Assembly (NCBI RefSeq): GCF_014203545.1
Contig: NZ_JACHJG010000003.1
Coordinates: forward strand, 620,001-684,000
Source: Streptomyces netropsis
Lineage (GTDB): Bacteria > Actinomycetota > Actinomycetes > Streptomycetales > Streptomycetaceae
Reading direction: 5' to 3'
DNA length: 64,000 nucleotides
Shown here: piece by piece, positions 53,213-61,546 of the stretch
Layout of the letters: each line of letters opens with the position of its first letter
How positions within the stretch are numbered: the first letter of the stretch is position 1
The notes under the pieces: model-generated
The model's database searches: none
What the model saw: only the letters and a program-made list of their open reading frames with translations
What the model was told of the DNA's origin: nothing
Translations under genes and position numbers: made by a program

Positions 53213-54880
53213 GTGGAGCGAGACCTCATCGCGCAGGCCAAGTCGTGGCTGGCCGAGGACCCCGACCCCGACACCCGCGACGAGCTGTCCAAGCTCATCG
53301 ACACCGAGGACCTGACCGAGCTGACCGCCCGTTTCGGCGGCACGCTGCAGTTCGGCACCGCCGGTCTCCGCGGTGAGCTCGGCGCGGGACCCATGCGCAT
53401 GAACCGCGCCGTCGTCATCCGCGCGGCCGCCGGTCTCGCCGCGTACCTCAAGAAGCAGGGTCACGCCAACGGCGTGGTCGTCATCGGCTACGACGCCCGG
53501 CACAAGAGCGCCGACTTCGCCCGCGACACCGCCGCCGTCATGGTCGGCGCGGGCCTGCGCGCCGCGCTGCTGCCGCGCCCGCTGCCCACCCCCGTGCTCG
53601 CCTTCGCCATCCGCCACCTCGGCGCGGTCGCGGGCGTCGAGGTGACCGCCAGCCACAACCCGCCGCGCGACAACGGCTACAAGGTCTACCTCGGCGACGG
53701 CTCCCAGATCGTGCCGCCCGCCGACGGGGAGATCGCCGCCGAGATCGCCGCGATCGTGAACCTCGACGACGTGCCCCGCCCGAGCGCCGGCTGGGAGACC
53801 CTCCGCGACTCCGTGGTGGAGGCCTACCTGGAGCGCACCGACGCCGTCCTGACCGCCGGCTCCCCGCGCGACATCCGCGTGGTCTACACGCCCATGCACG
53901 GCGTCGGCCACGACACCCTGACCGCCGCCTTCGCGCGCGCCGGGTTCCCCGCGCCGACCGTGGTCGCCGAGCAGGCCGAGCCGGACCCCGACTTCCCCAC
54001 CGTCGCCTTCCCCAACCCGGAGGAGCCGGGCGCGATGGACCTGGCGTTCGCCACCGCCCGCGAGGCGGCGCCGGACATCGTCATCGCCAACGACCCCGAC
54101 GCGGACCGCTGCGCCGTCGCCGTGCCCGACCAGGACAGCGTCGTCGGCTGGCGCATGCTGCGCGGCGACGAGGTGGGCGCGCTGCTGGCCACGCACCTGG
54201 TGCACAAGAAGGCGACCGGCACGTTCACCACGACGATCGTCTCGTCCTCGCTGCTCTCCCGGATCGCCGCCGCCGCGCCCGGTGCCGCCTACGAGGAGAC
54301 GCTCACCGGCTTCAAGTGGCTGGCCCGCGTGGACGGCCTGCGTTACGCCTACGAGGAGGCGCTGGGCTACTGCGTCGACCCCGAGGGCGTCCGCGACAAG
54401 GACGGCATCACCGCCGCCCTGCTGATCGCCGAGCTGGCCGCCGAGCTCAAGGCCTCCGGGCGCACGCTCACCGACCTGCTGGACGACCTCGCCGTCGAGC
54501 ACGGTCTGCACGCCACGGACCAGCTGTCGGTGCGCGTCGAGGACCTGTCCCTGATCGCGAACGCCATGCGCAGGCTGCGTGAGCAGCCCCCGACGACCCT
54601 CGCCGGGCTCCGGGTCTCCTCCGCGGAGGACCTGTCCGAGGGCACGGAGTCGCTGCCGCCGACCGACGGTCTGCGGTACCACCTGGCGGGTGACGCCACA
54701 GGCACCGTCTCGGCGGCGCGCGTCATCGTCCGCCCGAGCGGCACCGAGCCCAAGATCAAGTGCTACCTGGAGGTCGTCGTCCCGGTGACCGACGCGAGCG
54801 CCCTCACCGGCGCCCGCGCCCAGGCCGAAACGGTCCTCGCCTCGATCAAGGCCGACCTGTCCAAGGCCGCGGGTATCTGA
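53213..54880 (+). CDS. phospho-sugar mutase (phosphoglucomutase/phosphomannomutase/phosphopentomutase family)
   Basis: A 555-aa alpha-D-phosphohexomutase. The catalytic phosphoserine is in VTASHNPPRDNGYKVY, the metal loop is NDPDADRCAVAV, the sugar loop GDEVGALL and the phosphate-binding site RPSGTEPKIKCYLE. The length and TAGLRGELGAGPMRMNR motif are those of the PGM2-like group, which includes phosphopentomutases. Given its place between punA and deoC, interconversion of ribose or deoxyribose 1- and 5-phosphates is likely. GTG start with GGAGGAGAA upstream. Confidence 0.92.
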   Translation: MERDLIAQAKSWLAEDPDPDTRDELSKLIDTEDLTELTARFGGTLQFGTAGLRGELGAGPMRMNRAVVIRAAAGLAAYLKKQGHANGVVVIGYDARHKSADFARDTAAVMVGAGLRAALLPRPLPTPVLAFAIRHLGAVAGVEVTASHNPPRDNGYKVYLGDGSQIVPPADGEIAAEIAAIVNLDDVPRPSAGWETLRDSVVEAYLERTDAVLTAGSPRDIRVVYTPMHGVGHDTLTAAFARAGFPAPTVVAEQAEPDPDFPTVAFPNPEEPGAMDLAFATAREAAPDIVIANDPDADRCAVAVPDQDSVVGWRMLRGDEVGALLATHLVHKKATGTFTTTIVSSSLLSRIAAAAPGAAYEETLTGFKWLARVDGLRYAYEEALGYCVDPEGVRDKDGITAALLIAELAAELKASGRTLTDLLDDLAVEHGLHATDQLSVRVEDLSLIANAMRRLREQPPTTLAGLRVSSAEDLSEGTESLPPTDGLRYHLAGDATGTVSAARVIVRPSGTEPKIKCYLEVVVPVTDASALTGARAQAETVLASIKADLSKAAGI

Positions 54881-54889
54881 CCCACAGAG

Positions 54890-54920
54890 GTGCGGGCCCG
54901 GCCTCCGGCCGGGCCCGCAC
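54890..54920. terminator. bidirectional terminator after pgm
   Basis: A perfect 14-bp GC stem (54890-54903 with 54907-54920) with a 3-nt loop, between convergent gene ends. Confidence 0.9.
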
Positions 54921-54943
54921 AAGGGCCTACGGCCCGAACCTCA

Positions 54944-55591
54944 CTACGCCACAGCGAACAGCACCACGAGCAGCACCAGCCCCACCACGGCCGGCACGAT
55001 CAGCTCGAAGGCCCACCGCACCTCCGGCTCCCCCTGCGCCCCCGGACGCGAAGCGTTCCGCTCGGCGAGTTCGCGCAGGTCGTCGATCGCCTGGTCCGCG
55101 GGGGCCCGGGTGAATCCGGAGACCGAGACCGACAGCGTGCCCGTGACGTCCTCCGAAGCCGCCCGCGCCTGCCGCCGCGCAGCGGACTTGCGCTGGCGGA
55201 GGGAGACGGGGATCGCCCACAGCTGGTACCTGGCGCCGCCCGCCAGGACCTCGCTGGAGTAGCCGGCGCGGACGCCGGCCACGCTGGCCCAGGGCAGCGT
55301 GATCGTGCGGAAGGGGTTGCGCACCCGGAGGGCGTTCTCGCCCGCCCATACCGCGGGGCGCAGCGTGAAGGCGATCACCAGGGGCACCCCGCACAGCAGC
55401 GCGGCCAGGGTGAGCCAGGGGGTGCGGCCCTCGCCGCGTACGATCGCGTCGCCGCCCAGCCAGGCGCCGATCACGAGCAGCAGCACGCCGCCGCCGATGC
55501 CTGCGGCGGAGCGGTAGCACCGCTCGGCGTACCCCGTTTCCGGTGTGTTCTCAGGGGGCCGTGGTGCGGATGAGTCGTCCGGGCTCGTCAT
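54944..55591 (-). CDS. PH-domain-like membrane protein
   Basis: A 215-aa protein with two hydrophobic segments near the N-terminus (about 27-45 and 55-73), a bPH2-like beta domain (ENALRVRNPFRTITLPWASVAGVRAGYS) and a C-terminal membrane helix (LIVPAVVGLVLLVVLFAVA). This matches the actinobacterial PH domain-containing membrane proteins of unknown function. Start chosen at MTSPDDSS. Divergent from deoC. Confidence 0.82.
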   Translation of the reverse strand: MTSPDDSSAPRPPENTPETGYAERCYRSAAGIGGGVLLLVIGAWLGGDAIVRGEGRTPWLTLAALLCGVPLVIAFTLRPAVWAGENALRVRNPFRTITLPWASVAGVRAGYSSEVLAGGARYQLWAIPVSLRQRKSAARRQARAASEDVTGTLSVSVSGFTRAPADQAIDDLRELAERNASRPGAQGEPEVRWAFELIVPAVVGLVLLVVLFAVA

Positions 55592-55653
55592 GCCGCCGAT
55601 TGTGCACCACGCCCGCAGAAGGCAGTGTGGTGCAGGGGACCCGACCCTGGGGG

Positions 55654-55682
55654 GTGACACGCGCTACGCGCGTAGATATGCT
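55654..55682 (+). promoter_or_regulatory. deoC promoter with CTACGCGCGTAG operator in the spacer
   Basis: -35 GTGACA (55654-55659), 17-bp spacer, -10 TATGCT (55677-55682). The perfect palindrome CTACGCGCGTAG fills 55664-55675 inside the spacer, so a bound repressor would block RNA polymerase. The -10 ends 6 nt before the GTG at 55689, implying a leaderless transcript. Confidence 0.75.
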
Positions 55683-55688
55683 CATCCG

Positions 55689-56687
55689 GTGACCATGCCC
55701 ACTGTTCCCTCAAACGGCAACGAAGCCGCCGAGCGACTGGCGTCGATGGCGGACGTGACCGCCTCCGACGGTGCGCTGCGCCGCTTCCTGCACGGCCTGC
55801 CGGGTGTCGACACGGTCGGGCTCGAGGCCCGCGCCGCCATGCTCGGCACCCGCTCGATCAAGACGACGGCGAAGGCGTACGCCATCGACCTGGCGATCTC
55901 CATGATCGACCTGACGACGCTCGAGGGCGCGGACACCCCGGGCAAGGTCCGGGCGCTGTGCGCCAAGGGCGTCAACCCCGATCCGACCGACCGCACCACG
56001 CCCAAGGTCGCGGCGATCTGTGTCTATCCCGACATGGCGGCCACCGCCGCCGAGGCCCTCAAGGGCTCCGGCGTCAACGTCGCCTCCGTCGCCACCGCCT
56101 TCCCGGCCGGCCGCGCCGCGCTGCCGGTCAAGCTGGCCGACACCCGGGACGCCGTCGCCGCGGGCGCGGACGAGATCGACATGGTGATCGACCGGGGCGC
56201 GTTCCTCTCGGGGCACTACCTCTCGGTGTTCGAGGAGATCAAGGCCGTCAAGGAAGCCTGCCGCCGGGAAGACGGCAGCGCCGCCCGGCTCAAGGTCATC
56301 TTCGAGACCGGCGAGCTGTCGACGTACGACAACATCCGCCGCGCCTCCTGGCTCGGCATGCTGGCCGGCGCCGACTTCATCAAGACCTCGACCGGCAAGG
56401 TCGCGGTGAACGCCACCCCGGCGAACACCCTGCTGATGCTGGAGGCGGTCCGCGACTTCCGCGCCACCACGGGCGTCCAGGTGGGCGTGAAGCCGGCCGG
56501 CGGCATCCGCACCACGAAGGACGCGCTGAAGTTCCTGGTCCTCGTCAACGAGACCGTCGGTGAGGAGTGGCTGACCAACACCTGGTTCCGCTTCGGCGCC
56601 TCCAGCCTCCTCAACGACCTGCTGATGCAGCGCCAGAAGCTGAGCACCGGGCGCTACTCCGGTCCCGACTACGTGACGGTGGACTGA
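55689..56687 (+). CDS. deoC: deoxyribose-phosphate aldolase
   Basis: Cleaves 2-deoxyribose 5-phosphate to glyceraldehyde 3-phosphate and acetaldehyde. A 332-aa class I aldolase; the Schiff-base Lys lies in ADFIKTSTGKVA, with DEIDMVIDRGAFLSG and GVKPAGGIRT supporting. It has an N-terminal extension of about 70 residues relative to E. coli, as in other actinomycetes. The GTG at 55689 fits the leaderless promoter; the ATG at 55695 is the alternative. The aldehyde dehydrogenase genes follow 2 nt later and could oxidise the acetaldehyde. Confidence 0.94.
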   Translation: MTMPTVPSNGNEAAERLASMADVTASDGALRRFLHGLPGVDTVGLEARAAMLGTRSIKTTAKAYAIDLAISMIDLTTLEGADTPGKVRALCAKGVNPDPTDRTTPKVAAICVYPDMAATAAEALKGSGVNVASVATAFPAGRAALPVKLADTRDAVAAGADEIDMVIDRGAFLSGHYLSVFEEIKAVKEACRREDGSAARLKVIFETGELSTYDNIRRASWLGMLAGADFIKTSTGKVAVNATPANTLLMLEAVRDFRATTGVQVGVKPAGGIRTTKDALKFLVLVNETVGEEWLTNTWFRFGASSLLNDLLMQRQKLSTGRYSGPDYVTVD

Positions 56688-56689
56688 TC

Positions 56690-58120
56690 ATGGCCTTTGA
56701 ATACGCACCCGCGCCGGAGTCGCGCGCGGTCGTCGACATCGCCCCGTCCTACGGGCTGTTCATCGACGGCGAGTTCCGCGACGCCTCGGACGGCAAGGTC
56801 TTCAAGACCCTCTCCCCCTCCTCCGAGGAGGTCCTCTCCGAGGTCGCGCAGGGCTCGGCCGAGGACGTGGACGCGGCGGTCAAGGCCGCCCGCAAGGCGT
56901 TCGAGAAGTGGTCGGCGCTGCCGGGCGCCGAGCGCGCCAAGTACCTGTTCCGGATCGCCCGGATCATCCAGGAGCGCTCGCGCGAGCTGGCCGTCCTGGA
57001 GACCCTGGACAACGGCAAGCCGATCCGCGAGACGCGCGACGCCGACCTGCCGCTGGTCGCCGCCCACTTCTTCTACTACGCCGGTTGGGCCGACAAGCTC
57101 GACCACGCCGGCTACGGCCCGAACCCGAAGGCGCTGGGCGTCGCGGGCCAGGTCATCCCGTGGAACTTCCCGCTGCTGATGCTGGCGTGGAAGATCGCCC
57201 CGGCGCTCGCCACGGGCAACACGGTCGTCCTCAAGCCGGCCGAGACCACCCCGCTGTCGGCGCTGTTCTTCGCGGACATCTGCCGCCAGGCCGGTCTCCC
57301 CAAGGGCGTCGTCAACATCGTCACCGGTGACGGCACCACGGGCGCCGCACTGGTCGAGCACCCGGGCGTCGACAAGGTCGCCTTCACCGGCTCCACCGCC
57401 GTCGGCAAGGCCATCGCGCGCAGCGTCGCCGGTACGGACAAGAAGCTGACCCTGGAGCTGGGCGGCAAGGGCGCGAACATCGTCTTCGACGACGCGCCCA
57501 TCGACCAGGCCGTCGAGGGCATCGTCAACGGCATCTTCTTCAACCAGGGCCAGGTCTGCTGCGCGGGCTCCCGGCTGCTGGTCCAGGAGTCGATCCAGGA
57601 CGAGCTGCTGGACGCGCTCAAGCGCCGGCTGTCCACGCTGCGCCTCGGCGACCCGCTGGACAAGAACACCGACATCGGCGCGATCAACTCCGCCGAGCAG
57701 CTGGCCCGGATCAAGGCCCTCGCCGACAGCGGCGAGGCCGAGGGTGCCGAGCGCTGGGCCCCGGCCTGCGAGCTGCCCTCCGCGGGTTACTGGTTCGCCC
57801 CGACGCTCTTCACGAACGTCACGCAGGCGCACCGCATCGCCCGCGAGGAGATCTTCGGCCCGGTGCTGTCGGTGCTGACCTTCCGCACCCCGGCCGAGGC
57901 CGTCGCGAAGGCCAACAACTCGCAGTACGGGCTGTCGGCGGGCATCTGGACCGAGAAGGGTTCGCGGATCCTGTCGGTGGCGAACAGCCTGCGCGCGGGC
58001 GTCGTCTGGGCCAATACGTTCAACAAGTTCGACCCGACCTCGCCCTTCGGCGGCTACAAGGAGTCGGGCTTCGGCCGCGAGGGTGGCCGTCACGGTCTGG
58101 AGGCCTACCTCGATGTCTGA
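56690..58120 (+). CDS. aldehyde dehydrogenase, catalytic subunit (ALDH16-like N-terminal unit)
   Basis: A 476-aa NAD(P)-dependent dehydrogenase with all active-site parts: VIPWNFPLLMLAWKIAPALATGN holds the Asn, Glu256 in LELGGKG and the catalytic Cys290 in NQGQVCCAGS. It starts 2 nt after deoC and overlaps the next gene by 8 nt, so all three are one operon. Likely role: oxidation of acetaldehyde from DeoC. Its partner next door is an ALDH domain without a catalytic Cys. Confidence 0.92.
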   Translation: MAFEYAPAPESRAVVDIAPSYGLFIDGEFRDASDGKVFKTLSPSSEEVLSEVAQGSAEDVDAAVKAARKAFEKWSALPGAERAKYLFRIARIIQERSRELAVLETLDNGKPIRETRDADLPLVAAHFFYYAGWADKLDHAGYGPNPKALGVAGQVIPWNFPLLMLAWKIAPALATGNTVVLKPAETTPLSALFFADICRQAGLPKGVVNIVTGDGTTGAALVEHPGVDKVAFTGSTAVGKAIARSVAGTDKKLTLELGGKGANIVFDDAPIDQAVEGIVNGIFFNQGQVCCAGSRLLVQESIQDELLDALKRRLSTLRLGDPLDKNTDIGAINSAEQLARIKALADSGEAEGAERWAPACELPSAGYWFAPTLFTNVTQAHRIAREEIFGPVLSVLTFRTPAEAVAKANNSQYGLSAGIWTEKGSRILSVANSLRAGVVWANTFNKFDPTSPFGGYKESGFGREGGRHGLEAYLDV

Positions 58121-58997
58121 GCGACTCAGTGTCTTCAAGACCTACAAGCTGTTCGTCGGGGGCAAGTTCCCCCGGTCCGAGAGCGGGCGGGTGTACGAGG
58201 TGACCGACTCCAAGGGCAAGTGGCTCGCCAACGCCCCGCTGTCGTCCCGCAAGGACGCGCGTGACGCGGTCGTCGCGGCACGCAAGGCGACGGGCGGCTG
58301 GGCCGGCGCGACCGCGTACAACCGCGGCCAGATCCTCTACCGCGTCGCCGAGATGCTGGAGGGCCGCCGCGACCAGTTCGTCGCGGAGGTCGCCGACGCC
58401 GAGGGGCTCTCGAAGTCCAAGGCGGCGGCCCAGGTCGACGCGGCGATCGACCGCTGGGTCTGGTACGCGGGCTGGACCGACAAGATCGCGCAGGTCGTCG
58501 GCGGCGCGAACCCGGTCGCGGGGCCGTTCTTCAACCTCTCGACGCCGGAGCCGACCGGTGTGGTGGCCGTCGTGGCCCCGCAGGAGTCCTCCTTCCTCGG
58601 CCTGGTGTCCGTGATCGCCCCGGTGATCGCGGTCGGCAACACGGTCGTGGTCATCGCCTCCGAGAAGGCCCCGCTCCCGGCGCTGTCGCTGGGTGAGGTG
58701 CTCGCCACCTCCGACGTGCCCGGCGGTGTGGTCAACATCCTGTCCGGCAAGGCCGCGGAGATCTCTCCGTCCCTCGCCGCGCACCAGGACGTCAACGCGA
58801 TCGACCTGGCCGGTGCCGACGCGGAGCTGTCGAAGGCGCTCCAGATCGCCGCGGCCGACAACCTCAAGCGCGTCCTCCGTCCACAGGCTGTGGACTGGTC
58901 CGCCGACCCCGGCACGGACCGGATGACGGCGTTCCTGGAGACCAAGACGGTCTGGCACCCGACCGGTTCGCTCGGCGCGGGCGGCTCGGCCTACTAG
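58113..58997 (+). CDS. truncated aldehyde-dehydrogenase-like protein without catalytic Cys (ALDH16-like C-terminal unit)
   Basis: A 294-aa protein that aligns with the N-terminal, coenzyme-binding part of ALDH (KLFVGGKFPRSESGRVYEV; GVVAVVAPQESSFLGLVSV where catalytic ALDHs have PWNFP). It then ends before the catalytic domain and contains no cysteine at all. It is too regular and intact to be a decayed gene. It overlaps the catalytic gene by 8 nt. Two-domain ALDH16 proteins have this order, a full ALDH then a short non-catalytic one, so this looks like a split ALDH16. Confidence 0.85.
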   Translation: MSERLSVFKTYKLFVGGKFPRSESGRVYEVTDSKGKWLANAPLSSRKDARDAVVAARKATGGWAGATAYNRGQILYRVAEMLEGRRDQFVAEVADAEGLSKSKAAAQVDAAIDRWVWYAGWTDKIAQVVGGANPVAGPFFNLSTPEPTGVVAVVAPQESSFLGLVSVIAPVIAVGNTVVVIASEKAPLPALSLGEVLATSDVPGGVVNILSGKAAEISPSLAAHQDVNAIDLAGADAELSKALQIAAADNLKRVLRPQAVDWSADPGTDRMTAFLETKTVWHPTGSLGAGGSAY

Positions 58998-59016
58998 CCG
59001 ACGGCACCAGGGCATA

Positions 59017-59056
59017 CGACGGCGGCGGCTCCCCGGACCGGGAGCCGCCGCCGTCG
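59017..59056. terminator. terminator of the deoC-ALDH operon
   Basis: A perfect 17-bp inverted repeat (59017-59033 with 59040-59056) with a 6-nt loop, 19 nt after the operon's last stop and convergent with the next gene. Confidence 0.93.
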
Positions 59057-59070
59057 CGCATGCGCGGCCG

Positions 59071-59508
59071 TCAGCCGGGCAGCAGCCCCGCCCCGTAGCT
59101 CAGCAGCGGCAGCTGCCCCAGGGCGCCGCCCTGGGAGAGCGGCGCGGTGACCATCGCGGTGCTCACGGGCTGGAAGTCGGCGACCTGGGTGCCGACCGCG
59201 TTGTCCGTCGGGTCGACGCCCGTGCCGGCCATCGGGTTGAGCCGCAGCACCTTCGCCGGGCCGAACAGGGCCGCGGAGGAGTGGTGCAGCGACTGGCCGG
59301 CCGCCTTCCCGGCCGCCTCCACGGACAGCTCGCCGAACGAGACGCCGACCGGCTGGGTACCGCCCGTGGGGGGCGCGGCGTTCGCGCTCGCCGCACCGCC
59401 CACGACGATCGCAGCTCCGGCCGATACGGACACCCCTACGCGCACGAGCGCGCGCGGGAGCCCCGGACGGGGAGACGTGGAGCGTGCGTGTCGTGCGTGC
59501 GAGGCCAT
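59071..59508 (-). CDS. small secreted protein
   Basis: A 145-aa protein. The long signal peptide has a basic N-terminus (ASHARHARSTSPRPGLPRALVR), a hydrophobic core (VGVSVSAGAAIVVGGAASA) and a NAA cleavage site. The mature part is about 95 residues with a hydrophobic LPLLSYGAGLLPG end. Start chosen at MASHARHA; an AGGTGG lies just upstream. No known family. Distantly reminiscent of the secreted protein at 44285. Confidence 0.75.
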   Translation of the reverse strand: MASHARHARSTSPRPGLPRALVRVGVSVSAGAAIVVGGAASANAAPPTGGTQPVGVSFGELSVEAAGKAAGQSLHHSSAALFGPAKVLRLNPMAGTGVDPTDNAVGTQVADFQPVSTAMVTAPLSQGGALGQLPLLSYGAGLLPG

Positions 59509-59632
59509 GGCCACCTGCCGGGTCGTGGGATGCCGGAGAACGACAACGCAACGTAGTGGAACAGTGACGTTTCGCGCACGTTTCGACCCGGGGGGATCCC
59601 CCATGCGGCCCAATGCCTCACACTGGTGTCCC

Positions 59633-60283
59633 GTGACTCCCCACCTGACTCCCGCGCGCGTCATCCTGCTGACCGGACCCTCCGGCTCCGGAAAGTCGTC
59701 CCTCGCCGCCCGCACCGGGCTGCCCGTGCTCAACCTCGACGACTTCTACAAGGAAGGCGACGACCCGACCCTGCCGCTGCTCGGCGACGGGTCCGGCGCC
59801 GACTGGGACTCACCCCTGTCGTGGAACGCGGACGCGGCCGTCGCCGCGATCGACGCCCTGTGCCGCACCGCCCGTACGCCGGTGCCGCTGTACGACATCG
59901 CCACCAGCTCGCGGACCGGGCAGAGCACGCTGGACATCGGGCGCACCTCGCTGTTCATCGCCGAGGGCGTCTTCGCCGCGGACATCATCGAGCGCTGCCG
60001 GGAACTGGGCGTCCTCGCCGACGCGCTGTGTCTGCGGGGCCGCCCCTCGACGACCTTCCGCCGCCGACTGGTGCGCGATCTGCGGGAGGCCCGTAAGCCC
60101 ATCCCGTACCTGCTGCGCCGCGGCTTGCGGCTGATGCGCGCCGAGCGCGGCATCGTGGCCCGGCAGACGGCGCTCGGCGCGCACGCCTGCGACAAGGACG
60201 CGGCCATGGGCCGGATAGCCGCCGCGGCCGCCGGGCGGCGGGAGACGTGCGCACCCGACCCGGACCCGGTACGGGTGGCCTGA
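59633..60283 (+). CDS. uridine kinase-like P-loop protein
   Basis: A 216-aa nucleoside-kinase-like NTPase with Walker A GPSGSGKSS close to the N-terminus, the NLDDFYKEGDDPTLP segment typical of uridine kinases, and VPLYDIATSSRTG. The position beside punA, pgm and deoC supports a role in nucleoside salvage. The start is uncertain: the GTG at 59633 gives the usual family start, an ATG at 59603 is in frame. Confidence 0.87.
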   Translation: MTPHLTPARVILLTGPSGSGKSSLAARTGLPVLNLDDFYKEGDDPTLPLLGDGSGADWDSPLSWNADAAVAAIDALCRTARTPVPLYDIATSSRTGQSTLDIGRTSLFIAEGVFAADIIERCRELGVLADALCLRGRPSTTFRRRLVRDLREARKPIPYLLRRGLRLMRAERGIVARQTALGAHACDKDAAMGRIAAAAAGRRETCAPDPDPVRVA

Positions 60284-60321
60284 GCGGCCTGCTACAGCGG
60301 ACCTCGGTCTGCGCGGCCTCC

Positions 60322-60381
60322 GGCCTGAACGGCCCGCACTTGAACGGCCCTGCACTTGAACGGACCCGCCTGAGCGGCCCT
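60322..60381. repeat. degenerate 16-bp tandem repeat (TGAACGGCCC)
   Basis: About four copies of a TGAACGGCCC-GCACT unit with period close to 16, downstream of the kinase gene. The copies are imperfect and GC-rich, and no gene is supported here. Confidence 0.6.
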
Positions 60382-60423
60382 CCTGCGCGGGCCGGAGCGG
60401 ACCCCGCGGGACGGCGAAACGGC

Positions 60424-60465
60424 GAGAGCGGGCAGGACAGACCCCCCGGCTGTCCGCCCGCTCTC
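60424..60465 (+). terminator. hairpin downstream of the uridine kinase-like gene
   Basis: Long arms GAGAGCGGGC-GGACAG paired with CTGTCC-GCCCGCTCTC (60450-60465) with one bulged A. No T-tract follows. Confidence 0.6.
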
Positions 60466-60547
60466 TCCCCCGTGGTTCCCCCGTTGGTCCCCGGCCCTGG
60501 CTGCGGGCCGTCGTTGCCGCCTACGGCGGCGAGTGCCCTGCGGGCGC

Positions 60548-60622
60548 GTCCTCAATCGCCGGACGGGCTGAAATCAGCTCGCTGGGGGCAGCTCCCAGCG
60601 GTAGCTGGGGGAGATTGAGGAC
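60548..60622. repeat. REP-like element with 9-bp terminal inverted repeats
   Basis: GTCCTCAAT (60548-60556) and ATTGAGGAC (60614-60622) bound a 75-bp element. Inside are the GCCGGACGGGCT core shared with the 34316 array and a hairpin CGCTGGG (60580-60586) with CCCAGCG (60594-60600). No gene is supported between 60284 and 60667. Confidence 0.7.
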
Positions 60623-60667
60623 ACCGCCGCGCAGCGGTGGTGCGTCCCCATGAACCGCCGGCCAGGC

Positions 60668-61420
60668 CTAGGCCACCAGCTCGCCGAAGGACTCGACGGC
60701 GCCACGCTCGGAGCCGATGACCTCGTCCTCGCGCAGCCGGCGCAGCGAGCGCCAGATGCTGCTCTTGACCGTGCCGACGCTGATGTCGAGGATGTCCGCG
60801 ATCTCCGGGTCGGTGCGGCCTTCGTAGTAGCGCAGCACCAGCATCGTGCGCTGGAGTTCGGGCAGCCGGGCCAGCGCCTGCCAGAGCACGGCGCGCAGTT
60901 CGGTGCCGCGCATCGCGTCCTGGTCGCCCACCGTCTCCGGCAGCTCCTCCGTCGGGTACTCGTTGAGCTTCCGCCGACGCCAGGCGCTGATGTGCAGATT
61001 GGTCATGGTGCGGCGCAGATAGCCGCCCACCGCCGCCTTGTCGGCGATCCGGTCCCAGGCCCGGTACGTGGAGAACAGCGCGCTCTGGAGCAGGTCCTCC
61101 GCCTCGTAACGGTCACCGGTCAGGTGATACGCGGTCGCGTACAGGGAGGCCCGGCGCTCCTGGACGTAGGCGGTGAACTCCGCCTCCGTCCGGGACTCGG
61201 CCTTGCGTTCCCCCGAACCCCCGGGCTTTTCCCCCGTGCCCCGGGCGGCCTCCCCGTACACGCTCGCGTCGATGGCCACCATGTACGGCGGCCTGACCCG
61301 TCCGGTGCCGCGGGCGCACCCCCGTCCGCCCACGGCACCGGACTTCTCCGAACCCCGCCCGGCGTCGTGCAGGCGCGTGCGAATGACTGCGCTGGTCGTG
61401 GTGCTGTGCAGTGTGTTCAT
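60668..61420 (-). CDS. sigQ: ECF sigma factor SigQ (SigE-family)
   Basis: A 250-aa sigma factor. The first 75 residues are a disordered Gly/Arg-rich extension. Region 2 (EFTAYVQERRASLYATAYHLTGDRYEAEDLLQ) is split by the usual motifs, and region 4 has ARLPELQRTMLVLRYYEGRTD and ILDISVGTVKSSIWRSL. The divergent arrangement with afsQ1-afsQ2 identifies it as SigQ, which in S. coelicolor is a target of AfsQ1 and antagonises its effect on antibiotic production. GGGGGG lies 7 nt upstream of the ATG at 61420. Confidence 0.93.
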   Translation of the reverse strand: MNTLHSTTTSAVIRTRLHDAGRGSEKSGAVGGRGCARGTGRVRPPYMVAIDASVYGEAARGTGEKPGGSGERKAESRTEAEFTAYVQERRASLYATAYHLTGDRYEAEDLLQSALFSTYRAWDRIADKAAVGGYLRRTMTNLHISAWRRRKLNEYPTEELPETVGDQDAMRGTELRAVLWQALARLPELQRTMLVLRYYEGRTDPEIADILDISVGTVKSSIWRSLRRLREDEVIGSERGAVESFGELVA

Positions 61421-61530
61421 CTCGCGCCCCCCGTCGGTGGAGCCAGCTCGGTCCGTTTGCGTCCCGAGCCCTGGTGCCGCTCGGTGAACCAAAGCCTGCC
61501 GGGCCAGTTTCATGGCGCTGTCCCCCGACT

Positions 61531-61546
61531 GTCACAGCCCTGCAAC
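61531..61546. promoter_or_regulatory. candidate AfsQ1 box between sigQ and afsQ1
   Basis: GTCAC (61531-61535), 6 nt, GCAAC (61542-61546). The reported AfsQ1 consensus is GTnAC-n6-GTnAC; this site differs at one base of the second half. It overlaps a separate 6-bp dyad, GCCCTG (61537-61542) with CAGGGC (61546-61551). Confidence 0.5.

Noticed and set aside
52055..54922. A 955-codon open frame antisense to punA and pgm
   Set aside because: It covers two clear enzymes with intact motifs, a 20-bp terminator and an intergenic gap; its composition is that of a shadow frame.
58113..58997. Cysteine-less ALDH considered as a decaying pseudogene
   Set aside because: The frame is intact, overlaps the upstream stop neatly, ends in its own stop before a strong terminator, and its length matches the second domain of ALDH16 proteins.
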